Of a stretch of DNA of 64,000 nucleotides, positions 16,384 through 25,431 are shown in pieces. Both the position numbers and the translations under genes were made by a program. Within the stretch, counting starts at the first letter, position 1, and each line of letters opens with the position of its first letter. The stretch comes from Roseburia sp. 1XD42-34 (GTDB lineage Bacteria; Bacillota; Bacilli; Bacillales; Amphibacillaceae): contig NZ_QWLJ01000008.1 of NCBI RefSeq assembly GCF_009917385.1, positions 62,001-126,000 of the forward strand. Direction: 5' to 3'. A model generated the notes under the pieces. That model was not told where the DNA came from. It worked only from the letters and a program-made list of their open reading frames with translations, and made no database searches.

Positions 16384-17682
16384 ATGAAGAAAAAAACCAC
16401 TCTTAGCTGGGTGCTTTACGATTTTGGTAATTCTGCGTTTGCTACAACTGTTATGGCAGCGATTTTGCCTGTCTTTTATTATGATGTAGCCGCTGTAGGT
16501 GCAAACCAGGAGCTTGCAGCAAGTTTTTGGGGATACTCACAATCAATTGCAGTACTAATTGTTGCAATTCTTGCACCAATTTTAGGAGCGATCAGCGATT
16601 ACTCAGCTGCTAAAAAGAAATTTTTGCGATTTTTTGCTTATATGGGAATGATCGCTAGTATCTTACTTGCTTTCATAGGAGAAGGAGATTACATATTTGC
16701 TTCTTTGCTATTAATCGTTGGGACGGTTGGTTTTTCAGGTGGTAACGTATTCTATGATGCATTTTTACCAGAAATTGCTAAAGGAAAGGAAATAGATAAA
16801 GTTTCTGCTGCGGGATTTGCCTGGGGGTATATTGGCGGAGGGATATTATTAGCAATAAATATTTTAATGATTTTAAAGCATGATTGGTTTGGTATTCCTA
16901 ACGCAACAGCAGCCAGTCAGATTGCTTTTGTAACCGTGGGCGTTTGGTGGTTTATCTTTTCACTTCCGCTTTTCCGTAACATACAAGAGGAGAAAAAATA
17001 CAGAGAGAAACGAGATCGCTCCTATGTCGCTATTGGTTTTTCCCGGGTTTCTTCCACATTTAAAGATTTAAAGCATTATAAGCAATTATTAATTTTTTTA
17101 TTAGCCTTTTGGTTGTACAATGATGGTATTTCAACGATTATCAAAATGGCAACGATCTACGGTCGAGATATTGGTATTGATGGAAATAGCTTAATAATCG
17201 CCTTATTGATTACCCAGTTTGTTGGTATACCTTGTACTTTTTTCTTTGGTTGGCTAGCAAAGAAAATAACTGCCAAAAAAGCTTTAGTACTTTCTTTATA
17301 TGTATATACTGGGATTGTTCTTCTCGGTTATTTCATGTCGTCTGCCTTGCATTTTTATCTGTTAGCTATTTGTGTAGGTATTGTTCAAGGAGGAGCACAG
17401 TCTTTGAGTCGCTCTATTTATGGACGAATGGTTCCAGAACATAAACACGCTGAATTTTTTGGGTTTTACGGCATTTCTTCTAAATTTGCTGCCATCTTCG
17501 GTCCATTTTTATTTGGATTAGTTGGGCAACTTACTGGTTCTAGCCGAAACGGGATCATTTCTTTATTAGTATTTTTTATCGGTGGGATTATTTTATTGAA
17601 ATTTGTTAATGTTGAAAAAGGTATGACAGATGCCAAAAAACAAACTCCTGCTTCCGTAGAAGTTGGAGTCACCTTAAAATAG
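16384..17682 (+). CDS. Atg22/UMF1-type major facilitator protein
   Basis: 432 aa with 12 predicted membrane spans. The N-terminal WVLYDFGNSAFATTVMAAIL is the signature of the UMF1 (Atg22-like) family. GGNVFYDAFLPEIA and GGAQSLSRSIYGRMVPE are further family motifs. Yeast Atg22 effluxes amino acids from the vacuole; the function of bacterial members is unproven. A GGAGGC site precedes the ATG. It is monocistronic and ends against the convergent phospholipase-like gene. Confidence 0.87.
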   Translation: MKKKTTLSWVLYDFGNSAFATTVMAAILPVFYYDVAAVGANQELAASFWGYSQSIAVLIVAILAPILGAISDYSAAKKKFLRFFAYMGMIASILLAFIGEGDYIFASLLLIVGTVGFSGGNVFYDAFLPEIAKGKEIDKVSAAGFAWGYIGGGILLAINILMILKHDWFGIPNATAASQIAFVTVGVWWFIFSLPLFRNIQEEKKYREKRDRSYVAIGFSRVSSTFKDLKHYKQLLIFLLAFWLYNDGISTIIKMATIYGRDIGIDGNSLIIALLITQFVGIPCTFFFGWLAKKITAKKALVLSLYVYTGIVLLGYFMSSALHFYLLAICVGIVQGGAQSLSRSIYGRMVPEHKHAEFFGFYGISSKFAAIFGPFLFGLVGQLTGSSRNGIISLLVFFIGGIILLKFVNVEKGMTDAKKQTPASVEVGVTLK

Positions 17683-17714
17683 CGTATGGTCAGAGGAGAA
17701 CCTCTGATCATGGC
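17683..17714. terminator. Bidirectional terminator between convergent genes
   Basis: ATGGTCAGAGG - AGAA - CCTCTGATCAT sits in the 31-bp gap between the MFS gene and the minus-strand phospholipase-like gene. The stem is strong; T-tracts are short. Confidence 0.6.
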
Positions 17715-18625
17715 TATATAATTGGATCAGCATACTGATTACGTAAATTCAACGCAAGGCATTTCCCCGTATCGTAGGAAATATTACCAATTTGATCTGC
17801 TAACTTATGATATAATGCTTCATCTTGTTGCTTCCAATAGGCATTAACAGTGGATAAAATTTGGAATCCCTCTATTTTTGCCTGTTGATAAAGCTCAAGA
17901 AAGCTATTGTTGTTTGGTTCTTTCGTGGCAGGATGATACCATGTAGTTTTTTGTTCGTTCAAATAATCCTTATTGTCTTGCACTGGTCGATGAGAATAGG
18001 AGGAAATGAGTGAATGAAAAATGCGATTTTTCCAACCAAGTGGATCTGACAATAACATTAAAGCTAACTTCATATCCCGATAAGATTTTTGAATATGCGT
18101 TTGGGTTGCGTCAAGCTCTGGATAGTGTTTAACAATGGTTTGATAAAGCAATTGGACTATTTTTTTGTCCAGTTTTCTTCCAACATCTATTTCTTTATAA
18201 ACAGGAGTCTTCCACGTTTTTAAGTTGTTAAATTTATGCAACATTAATGTATCGATGATAATCTCTAGTTTTTGATGTTTACTTCCTTCATAACCTGCTT
18301 GGTAGTGAATATACGGATGTGTGTTGCGATCTAGAATATGATGAGTAATGAAGCCAAATACATAAGCTTTTACTTGATTATCCATCGTTTTAGCAGTATG
18401 AATTAAATCCAGTAAAAACGGACCACATTTTTGTTCATGTAATATAGTACCAATTTCTTGCGCATGCCCTTCCTTCATCCATGGCCAAAAACGGTGATAA
18501 AAGAATGGATCTGGACCTTGGGCACCTAGCTTCATCATCGATTCATAACTTGAAAATTGGTGCGTTTGTGTTATAGCATCCGACATTTCTTCACAAAATA
18601 TAATATGGGTCCATATATTAGGCAT
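17714..18625 (-). CDS. Zinc-dependent phospholipase C-like protein
   Basis: 303 aa without a signal peptide. The N-terminus MPNIWTHIIFCEEM, the LGAQGPDPFFYHRFWPW block and FGFITHHILDRNTHPYIHY supply the His/Asp ligands expected of the zinc-dependent PLC (S1/P1 nuclease-like) fold. Bacillaceae proteins of this length are annotated as 'zinc dependent phospholipase C family'. Unlike the secreted alpha-toxin-type enzymes it lacks an export signal, so it is probably cytoplasmic and its substrate is unknown. It is monocistronic, with a GGGGGGA site before the ATG. Confidence 0.82.
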   Translation of the reverse strand: MPNIWTHIIFCEEMSDAITQTHQFSSYESMMKLGAQGPDPFFYHRFWPWMKEGHAQEIGTILHEQKCGPFLLDLIHTAKTMDNQVKAYVFGFITHHILDRNTHPYIHYQAGYEGSKHQKLEIIIDTLMLHKFNNLKTWKTPVYKEIDVGRKLDKKIVQLLYQTIVKHYPELDATQTHIQKSYRDMKLALMLLSDPLGWKNRIFHSLISSYSHRPVQDNKDYLNEQKTTWYHPATKEPNNNSFLELYQQAKIEGFQILSTVNAYWKQQDEALYHKLADQIGNISYDTGKCLALNLRNQYADPII

Positions 18626-18649
18626 ATTGAAATCCCCCCTTTTTTGTTA

Positions 18650-18853
18650 GGTAAGAAAGCATAAAAATTAGTGGCTTTGGGATAATGAAATAATGGAATA
18701 GCCACGTCTGGCTCATGAGCCCAGCAACTAGGCGACTTCATGAATCGCTCTACGATAAGTCATCATTGGTTCGTGCCTCACCATGTTTCCTTTATCTCAG
18801 TTGATTCGTTCCATTCGCTACGTTGCTAAACGGGCGCCCTGCGCCTTTGTTCT
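18650..18853 (+). repeat. Repeat family A, copy 3 (short form)
   Basis: GTAAGAAAGCATAAAAATTA, GAGCCCAGCAACTAGGCGAC, CGATAAGTCATCATTGGTTC and GTTGCTAAACGGGCGC are conserved. The internal GGCCGAC...GTCGGC module is missing; the sequence passes directly from GGTTCGTGCCTC to TCAGTTGATTCG. Confidence 0.85.
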
Positions 18854-18903
18854 TTAATACTTTACTTACTATACTTTGCTCTTATCTCCCATTATTTCCC
18901 CCG

Positions 18904-19059
18904 CATATAAGATCTGTATGTCTCCCACATCAAGGATTGGAGAATCTATACTACAACAATTCTAAGTGAGAGTTGACAGCACTTAAATGCCCCGATTCGT
19001 TTATCTAACAATCAATGGGGAGGAAAAAAAGATCCCCACTGATGGAAGATTCACTTTAT
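18904..19059 (+). repeat. Repeat family B copy (B4)
   Basis: It starts CATATAAGATCTGTATGTCTCCC. It contains ATTGGAGAATCTATA, GACAGCACTTAAATGCCCCG and a GGGGAGG...GATCCCC stem. It ends CACTGATGGAAGATTCACTTTAT. It lies 50 bp downstream of A copy 3, same orientation. Confidence 0.75.
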
Positions 19060-19363
19060 CTCGCATGCAACAAGCAGTAAGCATTATCAATATAAGCCTT
19101 GCTTTCAATTTCATCTGTTTCAATAGGAATGTTGATTGCATCTTTACATATTATAAAAGAATTTCTTAAAAGAAGGGAATAAAAAACCCGTACAATTTTG
19201 TGTCTTTCCAGAAAAAAAGCAAAAAGCATCCCAGTTGGTGTCTGTTACATGCGATTATAGTGAGAAGGCTGAGACCACAGCAAGACGCTAGACGTCATAA
19301 CCAATCTAAGCTCAAAGAAGGCAAACTCTATTTATTTTTTACAATTTATAGAAGTTTCTTTTT
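19060..19363. other. Spacer between repeat copies
   Basis: About 300 bp with no ORF or recognised motif, between family B copy B4 and family A copy 4. Confidence 0.35.
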
Positions 19364-19632
19364 ATAAGAAAAGAAACTATAAAATAAGGCGCTTGTAGAT
19401 AACGAAATAACCGTATAGTCACCGCCCGGCGTATGAGCCCAGCAACGATGCGACTTCACGAATCGTCCTACGATAAGACCTCATCGGTTCGTCGCTAAGA
19501 GGAAGACCGACTAAAAACGGGCTTGCCGCTTAGGCGTCGGTACACCCCTGTTTTTAGTGGCATAATTCCTAAAACTTTAGTTGATTCGATCCAGACGCTA
19601 CGTTGGTAAACGGGCGCTCTGCGCCTTTGTTC
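19364..19632 (+). repeat. Repeat family A, copy 4 (full length)
   Basis: It has all landmarks: the ATAAGAAAAG start, GATAACGAAATAACCG, ATGAGCCCAGCAACG, the GACTAAAAACGGGCTTGCCG module, CTAAAACTTTAGTTGATTCG and GTAAACGGGCGCTCTGCGCC. Confidence 0.85.
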
Positions 19633-19637
19633 TCTCG

Positions 19638-19796
19638 TGTATAAGCTATAGGATTTATACTTTAGGAGTTGGAGAATCTGTACGGCAAACAAGTCTAAGC
19701 CCGGAGATAACTGCACCTAAATACCTATTTTGCAAGAGATCTTTATAATTAATAGAGATGTATGAAAACCCCTCTTGAATAAAGATTCACTTTATG
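19638..19796 (+). repeat. Repeat family B copy (B5)
   Basis: GTATAAGCTATAGG...TTTAGGAGTTGGAGAATCTG, AACTGCACCTAAATACC and AAAGATTCACTTTATG are present; the GTGGGG hairpin has decayed to ACCCCTC. It begins 6 bp after A copy 4 ends. Confidence 0.7.
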
Positions 19797-19831
19797 TGGA
19801 TGAGCTTTCTGATTATTTTTGCTGTAATTTC

Positions 19832-19840
19832 TGATACAAT
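19832..19840 (+). promoter_or_regulatory. Extended -10 promoter of fumC
   Basis: TGA-TACAAT about 37 bp before the fumC start; no good -35 hexamer at 17 bp, so the extended TG probably matters. Confidence 0.45.
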
Positions 19841-19876
19841 AGATATCGAGTAATCGACATAGGGAGGATAAGTACA

Positions 19877-21262
19877 ATGGATTATCGTGTAGAAAAAGAT
19901 ACGCTTGGAGAAATTCATGTACCAAAGGAGAAATATTGGGGAGCACAAACACAAAGAAGTAAACAAAATTTTCCGATTGGTAAAGAGAAAATGCCGTTAG
20001 AAATTATTAAAGCGTTTGCGATTTTAAAAAAAAGTGCTGCTCATGCTAATAAGGAACTAGGTTTATTGGAGGCGCAAAAAGCAGCAGCGATGGAGGCTGC
20101 AGCGAATCAAATTGTTAATGGTGATTTGACAGAACACTTTCCGTTAGTCGTTTGGCAGACAGGAAGTGGTACACAATCGAATATGAACGTAAATGAAGTG
20201 ATTGCACATGTAGGAAATAAATGGTTAAAAGAACAGGGAAGTGATTTGACATTACATCCGAATGATGATGTGAATAAGTCCCAAAGTTCGAACGATACGT
20301 ATCCAACAGCAATGCACATTGCGTTTGTTCTGAAGCTGGAAGATAAAGTATTACCAGCTTTACGTACATTAAAAGATACATTAAAGGTAAAAATGGACAA
20401 GTTCCAGGATATTGTAAAAATTGGCCGTACCCATTTACAAGATGCGACCCCACTCACTTTAGGGCAAGAGATTAGTGGTTGGCATCGCATGCTTGAAAAA
20501 TCAGAAATGATGATTGAACAAAGTACAGGCTACTTAAAAGAATTGGCAATCGGTGGAACGGCAGTAGGAACAGGTTTAAATGCCCATCCCGAATTCTCAG
20601 AACGTGTATGTAAAGAGATTAATCAAGCAACAGGTAAAAACTTTATTTCTGCACCAAATAAATTTCATGCTTTAACGAGCCATGATGAATCTGTTTATGC
20701 TCACGGTGCCTTGAAAGCGTTAGCTGGAGATTTAATGAAAATAGCAAATGATGTGCGCTGGCTTGCGAGTGGACCAAGATGTGGTATCGGTGAAATAACG
20801 ATACCAGCGAATGAGCCAGGAAGTTCGATTATGCCTGGAAAGGTAAATCCGACACAAAGTGAAGCAGTCACGATGGTTGCGACCCAAGTAATGGGAAATG
20901 ATGCAGCTATTGGTTTTGCGGCAAGTCAGGGAAATTTTGAATTGAACGTATTCAAACCTGTAATCGCTTATAACTTCTTGCAATCTTGTGAGCTTCTTGC
21001 TGACAGCATGCTATCTTTTGATGAGCGCTGTGCCCAAGGAATTGAACCTAATTTGGAAAACATTGACAAGAACCTAAAAGATTCTTTAATGCTTGTAACT
21101 GCATTAAATCCACATATCGGTTATGAGAATGCAGCTAAAATAGCTAAGACTGCTTTTGAAGATAATGCTACGTTGAAAGATACAGCAGTGAAATTAGGTT
21201 TGCTTACAGAAGAACAGTTTGATCAATATGTTAATCCGAAAGAAATGACATATCCGAAATAA
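19877..21262 (+). CDS. fumC: Class II fumarate hydratase
   Basis: 461 aa, the standard length for FumC. It catalyses reversible hydration of fumarate to L-malate in the TCA cycle (cytoplasmic homotetramer, no iron-sulfur cluster). Superfamily signature [11 protein letters not shown] carries the catalytic Ser. The other two active-site blocks are [14 protein letters not shown] and [17 protein letters not shown]. The ATG follows AGGGAGGAT. It is monocistronic, flanked upstream by repeat elements and downstream by a terminator. Confidence 0.97.
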   Translation: MDYRVEKDTLGEIHVPKEKYWGAQTQRSKQNFPIGKEKMPLEIIKAFAILKKSAAHANKELGLLEAQKAAAMEAAANQIVNGDLTEHFPLVVWQTGSGTQSNMNVNEVIAHVGNKWLKEQGSDLTLHPNDDVNKSQSSNDTYPTAMHIAFVLKLEDKVLPALRTLKDTLKVKMDKFQDIVKIGRTHLQDATPLTLGQEISGWHRMLEKSEMMIEQSTGYLKELAIGGTAVGTGLNAHPEFSERVCKEINQATGKNFISAPNKFHALTSHDESVYAHGALKALAGDLMKIANDVRWLASGPRCGIGEITIPANEPGSSIMPGKVNPTQSEAVTMVATQVMGNDAAIGFAASQGNFELNVFKPVIAYNFLQSCELLADSMLSFDERCAQGIEPNLENIDKNLKDSLMLVTALNPHIGYENAAKIAKTAFEDNATLKDTAVKLGLLTEEQFDQYVNPKEMTYPK

Positions 21263-21278
21263 AAATGATATACAAAGA

Positions 21279-21324
21279 AACAAGCCGCATTGCAGGAACA
21301 AAGCGCAATTGCGGTTTGTTTTTT
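21279..21324 (+). terminator. Terminator after fumC
   Basis: ACAAGCCGCATTGC / GCAATTGCGGTTTGT imperfect stem followed by TTTTTT, 17 bp after the stop. Confidence 0.8.
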
Positions 21325-21327
21325 ATA

Positions 21328-21570
21328 GGATAAGAAATCATAAAATGAGGTGCTTAGGGATAACGAAATAACCGAGTAGCCACGTCCAGCGCATCAGCCC
21401 AGCAACGGTGCGACTTTAGAAATGCGCATCGGTTCGTCTCTAAGAGGAAGGCCGACTAAAAACGGGCTTGCCACTCAGGAGTTGGCATACCCCTGTTTTT
21501 AGTGGCATGATTCCTTTATCTTTCGTTGATTCGTTCCATTCGCTACATTGCTAAACGGCGCTTACGCTTC
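21328..21570 (+). repeat. Repeat family A, copy 5
   Basis: It begins GGATAAGAAATCATAAAATG right at the fumC terminator. It includes the GGCCGACTAAAAACGGG module and CTACATTGCTAAACGGCG; the segment around the ACGATAAGTC hairpin is shortened and the extreme right end is altered. Confidence 0.8.
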
Positions 21571-21670
21571 CACTATAGGAAAGTATATAAAGGGAAGATT
21601 TTTTGGTTTATAGTATAAGAAAAAAAGGATTCGCCATAAGGCTTGACGACATTACGAATTTTTACAATCT

Positions 21671-21852
21671 TGTATATAAGTTGCTGTAAGACTCCCACTT
21701 TTGGAGTAGGATAATCTGTATTGTAATATTTAAGTAGGAAATAACACACCTAGATGCCCTAATTTGAAAGAGACCTTTAGGTCAAACCATTACGATACTA
21801 ACCACTTATGAAGGATGAATGAATCCGCCCACTGATGGAAGATTCACTTTAA
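21671..21852 (+). repeat. Repeat family B copy (B6)
   Basis: The best-preserved left end: TATATAAGTTGCTGTAAGAC, CTCCCACTTTTGGAG hairpin, AATCTGTA, CACACCTAGATGCCC, GACCTTTAGGTC palindrome, ATTACGATACTAACC, and CACTGATGGAAGATTCACTT at the end. Confidence 0.75.
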
Positions 21853-22126
21853 CATGTGTTATGAGCGCAACTTTGTTTATTTTCATGTAACTGAAAGCAA
21901 GAACAGCTCTTCCATTCTACGAGGTGAATGAAAAAAGGACTAGATGAAAAATTCTGCCTGAAATACGTTTAGGTTATAATTTACTTGTACTTTTAGCCGA
22001 ACAACGTGATGAAGAAAAAAATCCTAATCGAACTTTTATTTCATAAAAAACACTATTATTTACCATTTTAAACTGCTTATAAGTTTTGAAATTCTGCTTA
22101 CACTAAGGTTACAGGAGGTGATAAAG
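21853..22126. other. Spacer upstream of the SASP gene
   Basis: No gene recognised. The promoter of the SASP gene (expected SigG type) should lie within the last 60 bp, but no convincing -10/-35 pair was read. Confidence 0.35.
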
Positions 22127-22324
22127 ATGGCTAGAAACAATTCAAATCAGCTAGTCGTTCCTGGCGTGCAGCAAGCTCTTGATCAAATGAAATATGAAAT
22201 TGCTCAAGAATTTGGTGTTAACTTAGGTCCAGAGACTACTTCTCGTGCAAATGGATCAGTTGGTGGAGAAATTACGAAGCGACTTGTACAAACAGCACAA
22301 CAGCAATTAGGACCAAAAGCTTAA
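22127..22324 (+). CDS. Small acid-soluble spore protein, alpha/beta type
   Basis: 65 aa. This DNA-binding protein coats forespore DNA and protects it from UV and heat. It is later cleaved by the germination protease at the conserved site (YEIAQEFGV). The second SASP signature is also complete ([16 protein letters not shown]). The start was set at the ATG 7 nt after AGGAGGTG. In B. subtilis an SASP gene (sspB) lies in the same yhe neighbourhood, which fits the synteny. Confidence 0.95.
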   Translation: MARNNSNQLVVPGVQQALDQMKYEIAQEFGVNLGPETTSRANGSVGGEITKRLVQTAQQQLGPKA

Positions 22325-22342
22325 TAATAACTATGGTAAGAA

Positions 22343-22380
22343 GGGAAAAGCCTCTCGTAAGAAGCTTTTCCCTATTTTAA
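22343..22380 (+). terminator. Terminator after the SASP gene
   Basis: GGGAAAAGC / GCTTTTCCC stem, then TATTTTAAT. Confidence 0.75.
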
Positions 22381-22383
22381 TAA

Positions 22384-22646
22384 GATAAGAAAGTATAAAA
22401 GGAGGTGCTCGGGGATATCAAAATACCTAATAAGCCACTTCCGGCGCATGAGCCCAGCAACTACGCAACTTCACGACTCGCCCTACGATAAGTCCTCATC
22501 GATTCGTCTTTAAGAGGAAGGCCGACTAAAAACGGGCTTGCCGCTCAGGCGTCGGCATACTCCTGTTGCAGGAGTATGATTCCTAAAACTTTAGTTGATT
22601 CGCTCCAGTCGCTATGTTGCTAAACGGGCGCTCAGCGCCTTTGTTC
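22384..22646 (+). repeat. Repeat family A, copy 6 (full length)
   Basis: GATAAGAAAGTATAAAAGGA start, GAGCCCAGCAACTACGC, GGCCGAC...GTCGGC module with a CTCCTGTTGCAGGAG hairpin just after it, and GGGCGCTCAGCGCCTTTGTT at the end. It starts directly after the SASP terminator. Confidence 0.87.
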
Positions 22647-22695
22647 ATGAAACACAGGATGACATGGCCTATTTTTAAACCATTAAGCTACTTTA

Positions 22696-23793
22696 TTAAC
22701 GAATACGCAATTCTGTTTCTACATCAAAAAAGTGTGCTTTATTCATATCAAAAGCTAAATCAATCGTAGAGCCAATATGAATATCAGTTCGTGAGTCGAT
22801 ACGAGCAATGAAATCCTGCTCTCCTATTTTGGAATAAAGGAAGGTTTCTGCGCCCATTAAATCAGCTACGTCTATCGTAGCGGTGATTTTTGTATTTGGA
22901 GAAGCTTCAATAAATACGGGTTCATCATGAATGTCTTCTGGGCGAATACCTAATGTAACCTCTTTATTAATATAGCCTTGTTCACGCAGCGTTTTCAATT
23001 TTCCTTCAGGTACAGCTATCTTTGTATCATCAATTTGTAGGTGACTTTCTGTTAATTTTCCTCTGAAAAAGTTCATAGACGGAGAGCCGATAAAGCCACC
23101 GACAAATACATTATCTGGATTGTCATAGACTTCTTTTGGAGCACCGATTTGCTGAATAATTCCATCTTTCATAACAACAAGACGAGTTGCCATAGTCATT
23201 GCTTCTGTTTGGTCGTGTGTTACATAAATGGTTGTTGTTTGCAAACGACGATGCAATTTTTGAATTTCAGCACGCATTTGTACACGTAGTTTTGCATCAA
23301 GGTTAGACAAAGGCTCGTCCATTAAAAATACTTTTGCGTCTCGAACGATAGCTCTTCCTAGCGCTACCCTTTGACGTTGTCCACCTGATAAGGCTTTAGG
23401 TTTACGATCTAAATAAGCTTCAAGTCCTAATATTTTGGCGGCGTTCTTCACACGTTTATCGATTTCATCTTTTTTAAATTTTCTTAGCTTTAGACCAAAT
23501 GCCATATTGTCGTATACGTTCATATGGGGGTATAGCGCGTAATTTTGGAACACCATAGCAATATCGCGGTCTTTAGGAGCTACATCATTCATTTTTTTAT
23601 CATCAATGTACAATTCACCGTTAGAGATTTCTTCTAATCCGGCAATCATACGAAGTGTCGTTGATTTACCACATCCAGATGGACCTACAAAGACAATGAA
23701 TTCTTTATCTTTAATATGAAGATTAAAATCATCTACTGCAATATTTTTTTTATCATACGTTTTTTGGATATGTTCTAAACGTAACTCAGCCAT
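22696..23793 (-). CDS. MsmX/UgpC-type sugar ABC transporter ATPase
   Basis: 365 aa. ABC nucleotide-binding domain (about 1-235) with Walker [11 protein letters not shown], signature [14 protein letters not shown] and Walker [13 protein letters not shown], followed by a C-terminal OB/TOBE regulatory domain (about 240-365). This is the CUT1 'multitask' ATPase type that powers several oligosaccharide importers whose membrane and binding proteins are encoded elsewhere. No transporter partner is adjacent, which is typical for msmX. AGGAGG precedes the ATG and a candidate cre site overlaps the leader. Confidence 0.92.
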   Translation of the reverse strand: MAELRLEHIQKTYDKKNIAVDDFNLHIKDKEFIVFVGPSGCGKSTTLRMIAGLEEISNGELYIDDKKMNDVAPKDRDIAMVFQNYALYPHMNVYDNMAFGLKLRKFKKDEIDKRVKNAAKILGLEAYLDRKPKALSGGQRQRVALGRAIVRDAKVFLMDEPLSNLDAKLRVQMRAEIQKLHRRLQTTTIYVTHDQTEAMTMATRLVVMKDGIIQQIGAPKEVYDNPDNVFVGGFIGSPSMNFFRGKLTESHLQIDDTKIAVPEGKLKTLREQGYINKEVTLGIRPEDIHDEPVFIEASPNTKITATIDVADLMGAETFLYSKIGEQDFIARIDSRTDIHIGSTIDLAFDMNKAHFFDVETELRIR

Positions 23794-23809
23794 TTATTAT
23801 TCCTCCAAT

Positions 23810-23824
23810 TTGTAAGCGTTTGAT
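23810..23824 (-). promoter_or_regulatory. Candidate catabolite-responsive element (cre)
   Basis: TTGTAAGCGTTTGAT on the plus strand matches WTGNAARCGNWWNCA except for the last two bases. It sits just upstream of the ribosome site of the MsmX-type gene, where CcpA binding would repress it. Weak single-site evidence. Confidence 0.35.
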
Positions 23825-23872
23825 TCCTTGTTTCAAGTATAATGAAAAGCGCCAAAATAGAAAATAGCAAAC

Positions 23873-23908
23873 ATGCACAAAGATGTGGTTAGTCTTTGTG
23901 CATGTTTG
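23873..23908 (-). terminator. Terminator overlapping the end of the PucR-type gene
   Basis: CATGCACAAAGA / TCTTTGTGCATG stem. On the minus strand it includes the last four codons and the stop of the regulator gene and is followed by TTTGCTATTTT. Confidence 0.6.
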
Positions 23909-24785
23909 CTAGAAGTGCAAAATAAACGGTAACTGCCTGGTGAAATTGACGAATATCGATGCCTGTATTTTCAATAAATTTATCTAAACGGTATTGCAAG
24001 CTATTTCGGTGCATATATAATTTTTTTGCTGTCACAGAAATATTTAAGTTGTATTGTAAAAAAGTATGTATCGTTTGTAAAAACTCATTATCATTCGAAA
24101 ATTCTTGTAACACTACTTGGGATAGGTGGTTTTGAAATGATTCATCCACTTGCTCCAACAAAATATAAGGCAAGGCTTCATGGTAGTTTAAAACAGCTTT
24201 ATTAGAATAGGTAAACGTTGTTTTGGCATATGTTAGGATACGTTTATATTGATCAGTAGCATCTTGATAGCTGTTTAAATAAGGCCCTACTAAAAAATGA
24301 ATGTTAACAGACAAGTCATTCATTATTACGTCAATAATTTGGTCATATGGAATACTTTCCTCGAGGATAGGTGGTTTTTCTTCAATAATAATCCCCTCAT
24401 GCCTATTTTCCCATAGAATCGGGACTTGATAAGCAAATAAAGCTTGAATCGATTCTTTAAATAATAAAGGATCAATTTGTTCCTTATTCATAGCAAAATA
24501 GACAAACCGGTATGGCGTTTGTGGTATGGCATAGATGTTGTTATCCGTTTGCTGTAGCAATTGTTTCCATTTTAGTTCTTTTTCAGTTGGAATAGGAAAA
24601 TCAGCTTGATACGGTGTGAGAAATGTTTCAAGCAGTAGCAAATCCTTATCCGTTAAATTTTGTAATGGTATCCCTATTTTTTCCCTGTTTTCTAATAAAA
24701 ACCATTTATATTCCAATGAAGACGGGGAGGAGTTCTCTGGTTCGATAATAAGTTCAGGAAAAATTTTTTTCAGTTGCTGGATCAT
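23889..24785 (-). CDS. PucR/CdaR-type transcriptional regulator
   Basis: 298 aa, cytoplasmic. The C-terminal 60 residues hold the PucR-family helix-turn-helix (TFLQYNLNISVTAKKLYMHR, then NSLQYRLDKFIENTGIDIR), typical of activators such as CdaR, PucR and LrhA-like sugar-acid regulators. The N-terminal about 220 residues show no recognisable input domain. The adjacent minus-strand gene downstream encodes an MsmX-type sugar ATPase, separated by a terminator; a regulatory link is possible but not shown. Confidence 0.75.
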   Translation of the reverse strand: MIQQLKKIFPELIIEPENSSPSSLEYKWFLLENREKIGIPLQNLTDKDLLLLETFLTPYQADFPIPTEKELKWKQLLQQTDNNIYAIPQTPYRFVYFAMNKEQIDPLLFKESIQALFAYQVPILWENRHEGIIIEEKPPILEESIPYDQIIDVIMNDLSVNIHFLVGPYLNSYQDATDQYKRILTYAKTTFTYSNKAVLNYHEALPYILLEQVDESFQNHLSQVVLQEFSNDNEFLQTIHTFLQYNLNISVTAKKLYMHRNSLQYRLDKFIENTGIDIRQFHQAVTVYFALLANMHKD

Positions 24786-24944
24786 TTTGAAAACCCCTTT
24801 TTATGAAGCAGTTTTCTTTATTATAGCAGGAAAAGCAAGTTTGAAAAATAGAATATCGTATCGTCTGTCTAATATAGAAACGGTATACATGATAGGTTTC
24901 GTTTGTTATAGTAAATGAGAAAGTGATTCGAAGGAGGAACGATT

Positions 24945-25298
24945 GTGCCGAATATTTATGATAGTGCGTATGATTTAGAAAAAGCGATTCGTGAAAGCGA
25001 TGAATTTAAGAATTTAAAACAAGTTTATGATGCGGTGATGAACGACCCATCTGCGAAACAGATGTTTGATAGCTTTCGAGAAACACAAATGACGTTACAA
25101 GAAAAACAAATGCAAGGTCAGGAAATAACCGAAGAAGAAGTGGAAAAGGCGAGACAAGTCGTTGAAGTAGTTCAGCAGCATGAAGCAATTTCTAATTTAA
25201 TGGAAGAAGAACAACGCCTTAACTTAGTGATTAATGATATTAGTCGTATTATTACGAAACCTTTAGAGGAACTTTATGGAACAGAAGGAAATGAATAG
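24945..25298 (+). CDS. yheA: YlbF/YmcA-family protein (YheA)
   Basis: 117 aa, almost entirely helical and charged, with no membrane segment. The pattern (ATVYDxAYDLEKAIRxSDEFK-like N-terminus here NIYDSAYDLEKAIRESDEFK, then EVVQQHEAI) matches the YlbF/YmcA superfamily and specifically the YheA group (UPF0342). YlbF/YmcA/YaaT act with RNase Y; YheA itself is uncharacterised. It starts at GTG after AAGGAGGAAC. Its place next to yhaR-type genes agrees with the B. subtilis order. Confidence 0.82.
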   Translation: MPNIYDSAYDLEKAIRESDEFKNLKQVYDAVMNDPSAKQMFDSFRETQMTLQEKQMQGQEITEEEVEKARQVVEVVQQHEAISNLMEEEQRLNLVINDISRIITKPLEELYGTEGNE

Positions 25299-25306
25299 CA
25301 TTGGAT

Positions 25307-25338
25307 AAAAAAGCTGCAGTGAATTCTGCAGCTTTTTT
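25307..25338 (+). terminator. Terminator after yheA
   Basis: AAAAAAGCTGCAG - TGAATT - CTGCAGCTTTTTT: a perfect stem with T-run. Confidence 0.88.
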
Positions 25339-25431
25339 CATGAAAGAAGGATTTTAACAGGAACGTACCGAATAAAAGTATAGTAAAGAGCTACTTATGG
25401 AACATAGGAGGAAAATAAAGGGGGAGAGGGA

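Noticed and set aside
18987..19169. 60-codon frame after the phospholipase-like gene
   Set aside because: It lies across family B copy B4 and has no homology-like features.
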